Assembly (NCBI GenBank): GCA_949317995.1
Contig: OX439051.1
Span: 44,767,250 to 44,831,249 of the forward strand
Source of the DNA: Acholoe squamosa
Lineage: Eukaryota > Annelida > Polychaeta > Phyllodocida > Polynoidae
Direction of reading: 5' to 3'
Length of the DNA: 64,000 nucleotides
Every line of letters starts with the position of its first letter. The stretch's first letter is position 1. Made by a program: the position numbers and the translations under genes. Shown in pieces: positions 41,994 to 52,829 of the stretch. Under the pieces are notes generated by a model. It was not told where the DNA came from, made no database searches, and worked only from the letters and a program-made list of their open reading frames with translations.

Positions 41994-44487
41994 ATGGCCC
42001 AGAGCCAGGTTACGGCAACCTTAAATGCCGACCCCGAGGGACACCCCATCCCAGTCACCGAATCCGCGGAAGCAATGGACACTTCGGAGGTCCTTGCTTC
42101 GACAACGGCATCAACTGATGGCTCTACGCCAGCCCCACCGACTCCCGAAGGACCAAGTCATCGTTCCAAAGTTCTTTTGAATGTAGGAACAGACTCCCGA
42201 GTGGAGATAGTTATGCCCGAACCGGCCGACGCCATGCTCGAAGTGCCAGTCACTGTCCCAGGACTAGACACAGCGCTGAGAGGTTGGATTAATGTCACGA
42301 AGGGGTACATCCGTATAGCTTTGGGAAAGGACCATTAGATTGCTCCACAGATGCTTGGAGGCAAAGGTTTGCCCCCCGACTGCATTTCTATGGACTTGCA
42401 GATGCGATTGGTTAAGGGTGTCTCCGACAACCAAATAGACGACATCGGTAGAGATACCTACTGGTGCGACTACTTCAGCTTAGCTGAGGCCGTGTGCAGC
42501 TCTGACGCACTGACCCAGGTCATAGACGACATTGCGGAGGACGAGCGGATTCGAATGTCCCTCGAAACACCATTGATCTACGGACTCATGCCCATAGACA
42601 AACGACTGCCTAGTATTTACCGCTGGGGGCAGAAGCATCCTCCGATTCAGAACCCGAGAACGCACCTATGCGTTCTGTATGGCCAGTTCACCAGTTCGAC
42701 CATCCGAAGACAGACTGTTGGAGAACGAAGAACTGGTGAAGGAGGACACCCGAATGGCGAAGGAGTCTACTCGAGAAGACACCGACGCCAAAGCTGTCCC
42801 TGACGCTGCTCGACCTGACTCTGTCGAGGAAACCCTAGAGGACCTCGAAAAGAAGCAGGCCGAGATGGAGAAAGAGAGGAAAGCACTCCTCAAGAAAAAG
42901 ACCGACTTGAGAAAGAACATCGAGAAACTAAAGAAGGAGAAGGATCAGAAGGAAGGTTTCGAAGAGATTAAACCTCGACGGAACAGGAAACGACTCTCTA
43001 AGAAAGAGGTAAAAGAAGATTCCGACCGTGAGGACTCTGGTGCATCCACCAGGTCTTCTTGAGCTCAGAATCGATCAGGTTCCAAGCCTACTAAATCGAC
43101 CTCACCTGAACCGGAAGCAGCCAGTGCCCCTTCGAAGTCTACAACTCCGAAGAAGGTACAGGCTCCCCCACCAGTTCCGGCCTTCAAAGTCACGGAGGAG
43201 GGTGAGATCTCTGATATGGAGGTAGATAGCAACGGTAATGGCAACAAGAACAAGTACTCGGATGAGATGAACCGACAGTTGTTGAAACATATCGACCAGA
43301 ACGATGAGCCCCTTGAGGACGCCACGACAAGAAGGAGATCTGGTCCAACACCAGGTCTTGCTTCAAGACGTTCACCCCGAGGTTCTTTGGCCATTGTGAA
43401 CGGTATGCCGATTCATACTCGATCCCGCCTGCCAGAAATCGTCATTCGGTTCCATCGAAGTTCTACCAAGTATGGGTAGCAAGCTTGAGCGACACCTCGA
43501 AAACCCTGAGGACATATTACGGCTACGAACATAGAACGAAGCTCGAATATGCAGCTTCGAACTATAGTAGCCGACGGAGAACCTGCCCATTCGAGGTATG
43601 TGTGAACCTGCACGAGACCGAGAAGTGGTCCTCTAAGGATCGCTTCTACCGACATCTCATGGAGGCCCACATGCATCATGCGGCAATCTACCGATGCACA
43701 AACGAGAAAAATGAAAACAAAAAGTGCAATGGCTACGTCACACGCCGCCGTGGACGTCTGACGGAGCACATTGTTAATAAGCATGGACTGAAAGCCAAGG
43801 ACGCCATGGCTAGAGTGCAGAAACTGCATACCACATATCTGAAGGCAAGCAAGGCGCCTATTTTACGAGGAATGTGAAATCTCACAGGTTCGACATGACA
43901 CCTGAAACCTGTACTGGCGATCTATTCTGCACAGGGTCCGAACCTCAACTGACCTGGATGTTAAAGATCCAGACGAATATATAAAGGAACGATGTACTCA
44001 GTCCATCAAAATACAGAAGGAGGTGTTCGAAGCTTGGCAAGAACGCCACCTTAACCAGAGCGTGACCTATTTCCGCAGTATGACTGAAGGCATTTTCGAA
44101 TGCCTTCACGAAATACAGCGGAGAGAGACTGAGCGAATCACAACCGAGGCTACTGCTAAGGTTGATGAAGATCGCAAGACTGCAGAGAAGAATCTGAAAG
44201 ACGTTGCCAATACAAAAGGCATGTCTGACCTGAAGCTCCGGAAGATAAGAGAGGAGATGGACTCCATGGATGCCAAATTCATGGGGGCTTTCGGGTACCT
44301 CTTCTCTGAATGGGATGGCACCCCTGAGGCTGCCTTCGAGCTGTTGATGAAGCAGCAGTCTAAGAGCAGACCATCACCATCTAGAGGTCCCAGTGCAGTG
44401 GCCGGCTCCGCCGCCTCTGCCACACCTGACATACCTGAAAGCTCGAAGTCTGACCAAGCTTGTGCTATGGAGAATTCAGACAAATAA
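41994..44487 (+). pseudogene. ORF3 of element B (zinc-finger motifs), broken
   Basis: ATG 41,994 opens a frame that is interrupted by TAG at 42,336, shifts near 42,670, stops at 43,060 and 43,477, and resumes. The second half is clearly homologous to element A ORF3: 'CPFEVC...HLMEAHMHH', then 'KKCNGYVTRRRGRLTEHIVN', a basic segment, and the tail 'FEAWQERHLNQSVTYFRSMT'. The middle has a charged coiled coil ('EKKQAEMEKERKALLKKK'). The N-terminal quarter does not resemble element A. Confidence 0.82.
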
Positions 44488-44781
44488 ACGATTTACCACC
44501 GATCCAGCCTAGAGACCGGAATCCCTTTCTCTGTATAATAGTTGTTCTTCAAACTACTGTTGTATAATTTAACTTTACCTACCCTCGAAGTTAAAAATGC
44601 ATCTCACTTCGAAGTAGTATATTATATTTACTACCAAGGTCTGTTAATTTAATAATGTTACATAATTTGTATATATTTCGCTCCACAATATCATTGTGTA
44701 AAGAATTACCTCGAGCCCTATTATAGCTTTTGGACTATTTCCTACATGTTTTTCTACCACAGTCATAGCCGATGGGAGTAG

Positions 44782-45149
44782 CGTAGGGGCTCGGGGAGCG
44801 TTATATATAGTGTTAGCTCCCTATTCGAGAGGGCAGGTCGATCAGTGCGGTTACCACCGGTAGGACCAGAGGTCGCTTCGATCTCTGGCCACTATGAGGT
44901 GGTGGCAGCACTAGTCTTCGCTGCTCCAGTCCCTACCTGGGACCGCGTAGGGAGCTCAGTTGGTTTCTAGCTGCGGCCAGGGCAACACCTGGAAAGCACT
45001 GAGCTATATTCATAGCACCACTTCGAACATATGTAACTCCGAAATAAACATGTGCCGGTTGCACTAACCCGAGCTAACTTGTCTGGTTTTACTTGATATT
45101 GACATATCTTGAACTAAACCGAAGTTATACAAGAACTCGAACCATTACA
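44782..45149 (+). repeat. 3' LTR of element B
   Basis: 368 bp, starting CGTAGGGG (first T mutated) and ending CATTACA; AATAAA at 45,043-45,048. The target duplication caga follows. Confidence 0.93.
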
Positions 45150-45153
45150 CAGA

Positions 45154-45721
45154 TGCTGTTATTGGTTATATACATCTGTATAGTAGGAGAGGTTCCAGTC
45201 AGGTCAATGTCCTTCCACCCTCATTAATTAGACTTATTCTGTGCTAAATATATGCATATGTACATTTATGTAGATCTCCAAAAATTCTTTGCAGCACCTT
45301 GGGTGCATGGCGTGTAAAGATGCGAAAAATAACCAAAAATCTGAGGTATCTCAATTAACAGCGAAAATAAAGGTTACAGCATTACATACCTGGTAAAAAT
45401 GATTGTACCTGTTCATAGCTTTACATATCAGAAACCTGTAGAACAAAGAAATTTCTTATATATTATTATGATTGTTTAGTTATTAGAGAAAACGTAATAG
45501 TTTCACTTTTCAAACAGTGCATTGTCTATAAAGGGTGAAACTGGGGCAAGGTTTGGCGCCAAAATTCATGTGAGAGATGAAACTGTGTCATATATTTACT
45601 TTGGAATGTACCAGAGGATTATAATGTGAAAGTGTGCCCAACTTTGGGAAGACAATGAAGGAACTTTTGGAGTGTCAAGCGACATACAGTGCTGTTCCTT
45701 ATTAGAGATTCCATGTTACAG
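45154..45721 (+). other. EGFR intron 8, remainder
   Basis: Unique AT-rich sequence after the element; I see nothing but the branch/acceptor region of exon 9 (ttccatgttacag). Confidence 0.6.
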
Positions 45722-45877
45722 GGTATGACGTACCTAGAGGAGCGTGGCGTGGTGCATCGGGACTTGGCGGCCAGGAATGTTCTCATACAGAGTCCCGCCA
45801 ACATCAAGATTACAGACTTTGGGCTCGCCAAACTACTCGACATTAATGAAGACGAGTACAAGTCATCAGGAGGCAAG
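45722..45877 (+). CDS. EGFR exon 9: catalytic loop and DFG
   Basis: 52 codons, phase 0 at both ends; donor AAG|GTGAGT. '[13 protein letters not shown]' is the tyrosine-kinase catalytic loop and '[10 protein letters not shown]' the Mg-binding motif; 'EYKSSGGK' is the activation loop with its Tyr. All catalytic residues are canonical. Confidence 0.96.
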
Positions 45878-47880
45878 GTGAGTAGAACCTACATCTGAAC
45901 CCTCACTTCAAGGATACCTACATGTGTATGGCAAGTAATATAGGAATGGAGTAGGATGGCTAAATAGGATGGACCTGACCATTATATAGTCACAGGGGTT
46001 GGTTGGCGACCCCTCATGTCCAAGCCAAGAAGCCCGGAGGACAGTGCTGCCACCGTCCACCAGGTGTAACCAACTCAGACCCGAGAGGACGCTCCGCTCG
46101 GAAACCAGCCAACTTGCAAGCTATGGACGCTAATATAAACCGTGCCCCTACACTCCTGTACGATGTGGTACATGCGTTAGGCCTACTTCTGAGTGCCATT
46201 ACACCTGTGATTACACATGAATGTATTTGCCAATCTTATCATCTTAATAGATTTTTACGAGTCAAAGTTTGGTTTCGATGAAAACCGTTTCCATGTTAAC
46301 GAGCTTGAACGTTGAAAACTTTGACCTTGTTCTTCGGAATGGGGGTGGGGGGAATGTGCTTTTATGTTCTTAAAAAAAATAAAAAAGAAGTTTTGCCTTT
46401 TTCCGTTGTCATTGTGTTCAACCAAGGGAGTTTAGTCGTCCATCCTATCTTTTTTTTTATTGTTGCTATTTCTAAGTGAAAATATCTTGCCTTTTCAAGT
46501 TTAACGTAATATCGTAAACAGCAGCCGCCTATGGGAATGGGGCGAAGGGCTTGAAACGACTGACTTTTCTTGTATTTCTCTCTTTTGCGATGAAGTAAGC
46601 TGGAATAGGTGGATTAACCTTTAGTCATAGTCATAGTTATTTCCACTTCAATCAATTATTTATCGATCAAGAACAAATGGACAAGCAGAGAAGTCGATCG
46701 AAAAGTGGCCATTCGCCACTTGCTGTAGTTGTTTTCATAAAGTCCCTGTAGGTGGGGCTGCTAATTTGCGGCGCACCACCACATGTTTCGCTGCTCCCTC
46801 CCTCGCCGCTCCCCGTGATTAGCTGAAACCCCCCAGTCCCTATCTTTGATTGGCTGATGGAGTGGGATGATCGACGCCTGGCTGCATTCGTAAACCCTTT
46901 TGTATGGACAGCATGTTAGCCATCTCATATAGGCGAGTAATTCGATTTCCCGGTTCCATGCGATAAAAACTGATGAGTTGTGACAAAACATATCTGTGAC
47001 AATTCTGCAAGATTTTGTTCATTTTGTCGCATATTTGACAAGTTGTAGACCACCAGGCATGCAGGTGTTTACGAACACAGTCAGAAGCCACTGCGCTGTA
47101 CTGCTGCAGCACTGCGGTACCAGCGAAAATGTTGTTGCTGATATCGGTGCTTTCAGCCCAAATGTCTTATTATTTGAAAGGTATCTTGCTTTATTGTCGC
47201 AGTACACATGGATTATTGTCATAACTCGTCTTTGTTTGCAGCATGGTGCCGAGAATTTGAAGGAAAATATTAGACCTCGTTGGCCGATAATAGGGTTCCG
47301 ATAGAAAGCCGATTATTGAAAGGAGTTCATAGCTGTTTGAATTTCTTTCCTATGACGATTTGGTGGAAAGTTATGGACATTTTTGTGAATCTTCATAGTC
47401 TAAAATTTTTAATATCTGTCAAAGGTCAAGTTTGAGCTGGCAGGAGTAATCCTCTCGAAAAACTGATAGTAATTGATGTGCTGCATGTTCCTGTGCGATC
47501 AAAATTAAGGGAGATATGATGGCTTTTGTAAAACATGCCAGTCCTGCCAGTGCCTGGACTGGTGTGTGCCCCCGCGTCTGAAAAAAACCTTTATTTCGAT
47601 CTGTTCCTTCTTCAGCCTGCCCTTTTTGGTCGGTGATGCTTAAAACGGATAGGTTTTGGCTGGAGGTAGGGCGCTACCACACCCTGGATAGTGCACAGGT
47701 GGACCGGCTTTGGCAAAAAAAAAGTTATTTTGCTTATTCTTTTTTTAAACTAAATTTTTAGGGGGCATGTTCTTTAGGGGGATAAAACATCCCAGATTTA
47801 TACCAAACACTCGATATCCGCACATATTATTTGAATAATTAGCATAATTATGCAGTGTCCTGGTACTTTTCAATATATAT
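45878..47880 (+). other. EGFR intron 9, first part
   Basis: No exon seen. 46,635-46,776 is a dispersed repeat also found at 54,595-54,757 ('atttccacttcaatcaatta', 'gacaagcagagaagtcgatc', 'ctaatttgcggc'). 47,590-47,880 matches the dispersed repeat at 16,390-16,700. The rest is unique. Confidence 0.6.
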
Positions 47881-48087
47881 ATGGTTCACATAGATTCCAC
47901 GCATGGGATCTATGTGTCTATTGACTCTAGTGGCTGCACCTATCTGCCTCCTAGTGTGGAACTCATAAAACAGGGGACTCACACTCTCCCCCCACAGCAG
48001 AGGTTATTCAGCAGCAGCAATTCAACCTGCATGGCAGCAAGCAGCAGTGCAAGAACTTTATCTATTTTTTTCTATGTTTTGTTCACT

Positions 48088-49540
48088 ATGGGAGTCATTT
48101 GTGACTCTTGCGAGGAGCAATATCACGGGAACTCCAGGTTGTGCCCGTCCTGCAAGCACCCTAACCCTAAATGGGACCCACAACAACAATTGGGAGTCTT
48201 GAAAGGACAAGCAGGCCAGGGAGGACCACCGGCTACCACTGAGTCAACAGACCGTGACCGTTGTTTCGGCCACCGCGGGTGCTGGGTCTAGCTTGAGTGC
48301 AATGACAGTCCCTCCCAGCAGTGTTCAGGGGGGTATAGAAATGAACTCTAGTGCACAACAGGCTTCTTCAACTTATTCCCAAGCCACTTTGGATGAGTAC
48401 CAGCAATTTCTGGCTTGGAGACAGCAGCAACAGCAATATACTCCAGCCTTCACCACTACCCAGGGTGGTCTACAGCAGCAACAGCAACATGTACCAGTCA
48501 ACACCACTACCCAGGGTGGTATACAACAACTACTAGATCTACTAACTCAGCAGGCACCGGTCAACACCACTGCCCAGGGTGGCTTACGACAACAACTACT
48601 AGATCTACTAACTCAGCAGCCACCAGTCAACACCAATTCCCAGGTTGGTCAACAACAACAACAGACACTCCACACTCTGCAAACAGGGCTAGCCTCAGCT
48701 GGTCTTGGCCTCGGTAACATTGGCATTCCGAATGGAGATGTGGAGAGTCTTTTCAACACTACAACAGGTAAACTACAGGGTGAAGATGACCTTTTAACCG
48801 CTTTACATGCAGCTAGTGTAGCCACTAAAAGGAAAAGGTCAAAAATATGGCTACGTCCTGATTACCATATTCCTACGGATAAATCATATGATGAAATGAG
48901 TTACAGGGAATTAGTATATGGGATGCTCAATGTGCTTCAGAGTTTATTGCTTGCCAACAATCCCCAATTAAGTGCCATGTCATACTTACAGCACATGAAA
49001 TTTATTGCTCTGAGAGAAATTAAGCCCACCTATTCGATGAGAGCCATGTGCCAATATGAGTATGATGTGACTGACAAAGTCTTGAAAAAAGAAATTCCTG
49101 GCTTTGTAGCAGCAGAGCACCGGTCTATGGCGGATAATCTCGGTATAGAGAAAACACTAGCGTATGTGAAAATGCAACAAGAATTGGATAAAGCTATGAA
49201 ACTGCCACATCAACTTAAATCTGCCATCCAATCGCGTCAAGGCCAAGGTCAAGGTCGTCCCCAGCAGAAATTCATGATACCTTGCCCAGATCACTTGTGT
49301 AAAAAATTCAACTTCACGTTGTGCGATTTTGCCAATTGTACAAAGCAACATTCGTGTGCGGTGTGTGGGGGTCGTTCACATCCGGTGAAAAACTGTTACC
49401 AAAACCCACAAAACCCATCTGCATTCCAAAACCAAGGTATTGCTAATCAAACACATTACTTTGGCCAACAGCAAAACTACCAGCACAATTATCAGCAGCA
49501 AGGTTACCAGGGCTCCCAGGGCTCTCAGAGGCAAGCCTGA
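48088..49540 (+). pseudogene. DIRS gag-like protein (copy 2), internal deletion
   Basis: Starts at ATG 48,088 with the CDSC...CPSC motif. At about 48,258 the sequence jumps by about 0.7 kb (equivalent to copy 1 22,221 to about 21,513) and changes frame, so the helical region is missing. From 48,254 the downstream frame is open to TGA 49,538-49,540 and includes the Gln-rich TTQGG repeats and 'CAVCGGRSHPVKNC'. The single-base loss seen in copy 1 is absent here. Confidence 0.88.
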
Positions 49541-51298
49541 GAGGTACCGTTGGAGGGAATATTTTGCTCCTTTGATTCCGTCCATACCCATTGGTGTGAG
49601 GAGTTGACATGTTCTGACAATATGAATGATTTGTATGACAGATATGCACCGTTGTGGGATTGTAGATATACCCATGTAGTGGCAGGAGTTCGTTCCCAAC
49701 TCAATCCGGCAGGTTGGAGGAACATGTTATTAAGTGATACTGAACTCGATGCTGATAGTCATTTCATTTTAGATGGTATCTTACATGGGTTTAAAATTGT
49801 AGACCCCCATGCTAAAGTGGATGAATACGAGTCGGCAAACTACAAATCCGCTACTGTGGATGCTTTTTCATTCACTGACAATCTTCTACAAAATGAGTGT
49901 ATGGAGGGCAAATTCAGTATTGTGGAGGATAAACCTCATTGTGTGCACGCTTTAGGTGCGGTTCCGAAGGCATCCGGGGGCTTCCGCCCGATTACCGACG
50001 CAAGTCGTCCCAAGGACAGGTCAATTAATTCCTACATGGAAAAAACTTTTCACCATTTCCAATTCACCAAGATTGATGATGTATGTGACCAATTAGATAT
50101 GGGTATGTTTTTAGCGGTTACAGACATCTCGGCAGCGTACCGCTCAGTATTAATTAGGCCTGAGGACAGGAAATATCAAGGTCTATGTTGGTCAATAAAT
50201 GGACGGGAGCAGTACTTGGTAGATAACTTTCTGTCATTTGGTACTAGAGCTGCTCCCTTCATATTTAACCGGTTGACAGACTCAATCTCTAGACATATGC
50301 GCAACCTTGGTTTCATTTGTTTCAACTATCTTGATGATTTCTTATTAATGGCGCATTCGTATGAACAATGTCAACGTGCACAACTGACACTACATTCCTT
50401 ATTACGCACGCTCGGGTTCTATGTAGCTTATAAAAAGGTAGCAAGCCCTTCCACGGTACAAAGGTACCTCGGTATTGAGATTGATACGGTAAACATGAAA
50501 CTGAGGCTGCCGGATGAGAAATTAGTGAAGTTAAAGCAGGAAATTACGTTTTTTGATGGTCGCCGTAAGGCAACACGTAAGCAACTGCAGAGACTTTGCG
50601 GAATATTATCTCACTGCTCCTCACTAGTCAAAGGCGGCCATACTTTCTCACACCGGGTCATAGAGTTGTTGAAAGGATTCCACACCAACAGAAGGTACAT
50701 TTCCCTCACCAAGAGTTTTCACAGAGACTTGGACTGGTGGAAATCCTTTTCAAGATGGTTCAATGGGGAGGCTCGCATCATTAAGCCAGATTTTGATAAG
50801 GAACTGACTCTTTCAATGGACGCATCAGGCAAAGGGTATGGGGTAGAATGTATGGGAGACTGGATGGCCGGGGCATGGAATATATTGCTGGAAAATGTGG
50901 CCGACACTCATGGTCATATGCGACCTGAACCAGACATGACCATCCCCGATAACATTAACGTCCAAGAATTCTACCCTCTGATTGAATCACTATGGAGGTG
51001 GGGTCCAACATTCAGAGATAGCAAAATCATTGTAAACTCAGACAATACTCAAGTAGTAGCAGCAATAAACTCCAGACACAGTGAGAATAAGGTTGCTATG
51101 AAAATTTTGAGGAGAGTTTTCTGGCTTTCAGTAATATATAATTGTCATGTGGTGGCTCGACATATTCCGGGCCGCCTTAATGTAGTGGCGGATACCCTAT
51201 CCAGATTACTGGACAATGACTCAAACATACCCTCATTTTTGTGTTGTAGTGGTTTCCCAGCGGTGTATGCAGTTAGACAGGTTAGCAGCAGAAGCTAG
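49541..51298 (+). CDS. DIRS reverse transcriptase-RNase H (copy 2)
   Basis: Uninterrupted; same motifs as copy 1 (TDISAAYRS, GTRAAPFIFNR, NYLDDFLLM, SMDASGKGYG). It is in the same frame as gag after one TGA codon. A 9-bp deletion near 49,630 removes three codons relative to copy 1. The end overlaps the recombinase ORF by 83 bp. Confidence 0.93.
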   Translation, partial: EVPLEGIFCSFDSVHTHWCEELTCSDNMNDLYDRYAPLWDCRYTHVVAGVRSQLNPAGWRNMLLSDTELDADSHFILDGILHGFKIVDPHAKVDEYESANYKSATVDAFSFTDNLLQNECMEGKFSIVEDKPHCVHALGAVPKASGGFRPITDASRPKDRSINSYMEKTFHHFQFTKIDDVCDQLDMGMFLAVTDISAAYRSVLIRPEDRKYQGLCWSINGREQYLVDNFLSFGTRAAPFIFNRLTDSISRHMRNLGFICFNYLDDFLLMAHSYEQCQRAQLTLHSLLRTLGFYVAYKKVASPSTVQRYLGIEIDTVNMKLRLPDEKLVKLKQEITFFDGRRKATRKQLQRLCGILSHCSSLVKGGHTFSHRVIELLKGFHTNRRYISLTKSFHRDLDWWKSFSRWFNGEARIIKPDFDKELTLSMDASGKGYGVECMGDWMAGAWNILLENVADTHGHMRPEPDMTIPDNINVQEFYPLIESLWRWGPTFRDSKIIVNSDNTQVVAAINSRHSENKVAMKILRRVFWLSVIYNCHVVARHIPGRLNVVADTLSRLLDNDSNIPSFLCCSGFPAVYAVRQVSSRS

Positions 51299-52238
51299 GG
51301 CATATGTGTGGTCACCATCGACCTGGCCCACAAAATCTTCGCAATGGAAACGCTACATTGTATTCTGTACTTGGCTCGGTACTAGGGTTTTGCCAACGGA
51401 TGTGCTTACCATGACCCGTTATATCATGTACCTTTCAGACTGTTTGAGTTATCGCACTATTGATAACTATGTGAGCGGTGTGATCAGTTTGAATCGCTAT
51501 TTTGGCTACGAAGTGGGTTGGATTCGCCAGGACTTCGCATTCAGTGCCTCACTTCATGGTCTACGTAGATTACTGGGGCACCCAGTTCCGGTCAGAGTGA
51601 CCTTATCTTTCGCGAATTTGTGCGATATGTTCAAGAAAGTCAATCTTAAGGACAACAACCAATGTGTTATGTGGGCATGTTTGGTCTTAAGCTTCCGCTC
51701 ACTATTGAGGAAAAGTAATTTAGTGCCTGATTCCTCATCTGACCTATTAGGTCATTTCTTGAAGCGCAAATCAGTCACCTTCCATCCCTGGGGCATTATG
51801 CTCGAGATAAGCAGTTCTAAAACAATCCAGTACGGGCAGAGAGTGCACCTAGTTCCCATAACCTATACCCATGACTCACCTTTTTGTGCAGCCTCTATGC
51901 TCAGGAATCACATGTCTGACACCCCGGCACCTCCTGATTCTCCTTTGTTTGTTATCCGTAAAGGGGGACGGGAAGTGCCACTTACGTACTCGGTCCTGCT
52001 CAGGTTCCTCAAGGGACTAATTAAGGGCATTGGGGTGAACCCAGATAGGGCTGGGGTACATAGTCTACGCAGAGCTGGTGCTGTGTTCTTCCATGAAGCA
52101 GGCATCCCGTTAGAGGACATACGACAGGCTGGAGATTGGGCAGGCCTGACAGCACTTATTTACTTGGCAAAGCCAATGATGGCAAGAATTAAGCTAGACA
52201 ATATAATTTCTACGGCATTGAGAAAAAGGGAACTCTGA
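51216..52238 (+). CDS. DIRS tyrosine recombinase (copy 2), intact
   Basis: 340 codons from ATG 51,216; an ATG at 51,267 is an alternative start. It includes a SAM-like N-terminal helical region ('SQWKRYIVFCTWLG', 'TIDNYVSGVISLNRYFG') and the catalytic set Arg ('FRSLLRKSN'), H-x-x-R ('HSLRRAG'), Trp and Tyr ('GDWAGLTALIYLAK'). It is expected to insert the circular DIRS DNA. Copy 1 has the same gene with a frameshift. Confidence 0.93.
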   Translation: MTQTYPHFCVVVVSQRCMQLDRLAAEARAYVWSPSTWPTKSSQWKRYIVFCTWLGTRVLPTDVLTMTRYIMYLSDCLSYRTIDNYVSGVISLNRYFGYEVGWIRQDFAFSASLHGLRRLLGHPVPVRVTLSFANLCDMFKKVNLKDNNQCVMWACLVLSFRSLLRKSNLVPDSSSDLLGHFLKRKSVTFHPWGIMLEISSSKTIQYGQRVHLVPITYTHDSPFCAASMLRNHMSDTPAPPDSPLFVIRKGGREVPLTYSVLLRFLKGLIKGIGVNPDRAGVHSLRRAGAVFFHEAGIPLEDIRQAGDWAGLTALIYLAKPMMARIKLDNIISTALRKREL

Positions 52239-52280
52239 CATTTATTGTGTGACACAAACTGGATCTTCTCAGTTCTGGGT

Positions 52281-52666
52281 GTGCCGGGTCACTTCGTGAC
52301 AAGTTCGGCTAACGGCAGTTATGACTGGTTATCCATCCTTCCCAGAGCTTCGAAGAGTCAATGGTTCACATAGATTCCACGCGTGGGATCTATGTGTCTA
52401 TTGACTCTAGTGGCTGCACCTATCTGCCACCTAGTGTGGAACTCATAAAACAGGGGACTCACACTCTCCCCCCACAGCAGGGGTTATTCAGCAGCAGCAA
52501 TTCAACCTGCATGGCAGCAAGCAGCAGTGCAAGAACTTTATCTATTTTTTTTTATTTTTAAATTTTTCTCTCTTTCTTTCTTAATAAAGTGCCGGGTCAC
52601 TTCGTGACAAGTTCGGCTAACGGCAGTTATGACTGGTTATCCATCCTTCCCAGAGCTTCGAAGAGT

Positions 52667-52669
<3 letters not shown>
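52281..52669 (+). repeat. Split direct repeats B1, A2, B2 of DIRS copy 2
   Basis: B1 52,281-52,361 and B2 52,589-52,669 are 81-bp identical copies (gtgccgggtcacttcgtgac...gagtcaa). A2 between them repeats the left terminus A1 and ends with a T-rich stretch containing AATAAA near 52,582, a possible polyadenylation signal. Confidence 0.92.

Positions 52670-52713
<44 letters not shown>
52670..52713. repeat. (AT)n microsatellite at DIRS border
   Basis: About 22 AT repeats directly after the terminal gagtcaa. The left side has only a short atatat, so the insertion happened in, or generated, the AT tract. Confidence 0.9.
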
Positions 52714-52715
<2 letters not shown>

Positions 52716-52829
52716 GTTCCATTGCTCCCTTATAGAACTCATATGCTTACAAATTTAAGCTACTACTACATGGTGACTAAATATGTGCAGTGTTAGCCCT
52801 ATATTAATAGTTTGTGCCTTTTTATTCGA

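Larger units (their letters stand above)
36203..45149 (+). mobile_element. LTR retrotransposon B (Ty3/gypsy-like), decayed, in EGFR intron 8
   Basis: 8,947 bp with 368-bp LTRs and the target duplication caga (36,199-36,202 and 45,150-45,153). It shares with element A the LTR start (GTAGGGGC), LTR end, primer-binding site, gag, pol and ORF3. About 12 differences between the LTRs make it older than A. Protease and the RT core are deleted, and many stops and frameshifts break the rest. It is in the sense orientation relative to EGFR. Confidence 0.93.
47881..52669 (+). mobile_element. DIRS-order retrotransposon, copy 2 (plus strand)
   Basis: 4.8-kb copy nearly identical to copy 1. A1 (about 47,881-48,073), gag remnant, RT-RNase H, tyrosine recombinase, then B1 (52,281-52,361), A2 (52,361-52,552) and B2 (52,589-52,669). 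It sits in an AT repeat within a dispersed-repeat copy: the host sequence continues at 52,714 after an (AT)n run. There is no target duplication. It is shorter than copy 1 mainly because of a deletion of about 0.7 kb in gag. Confidence 0.92.
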
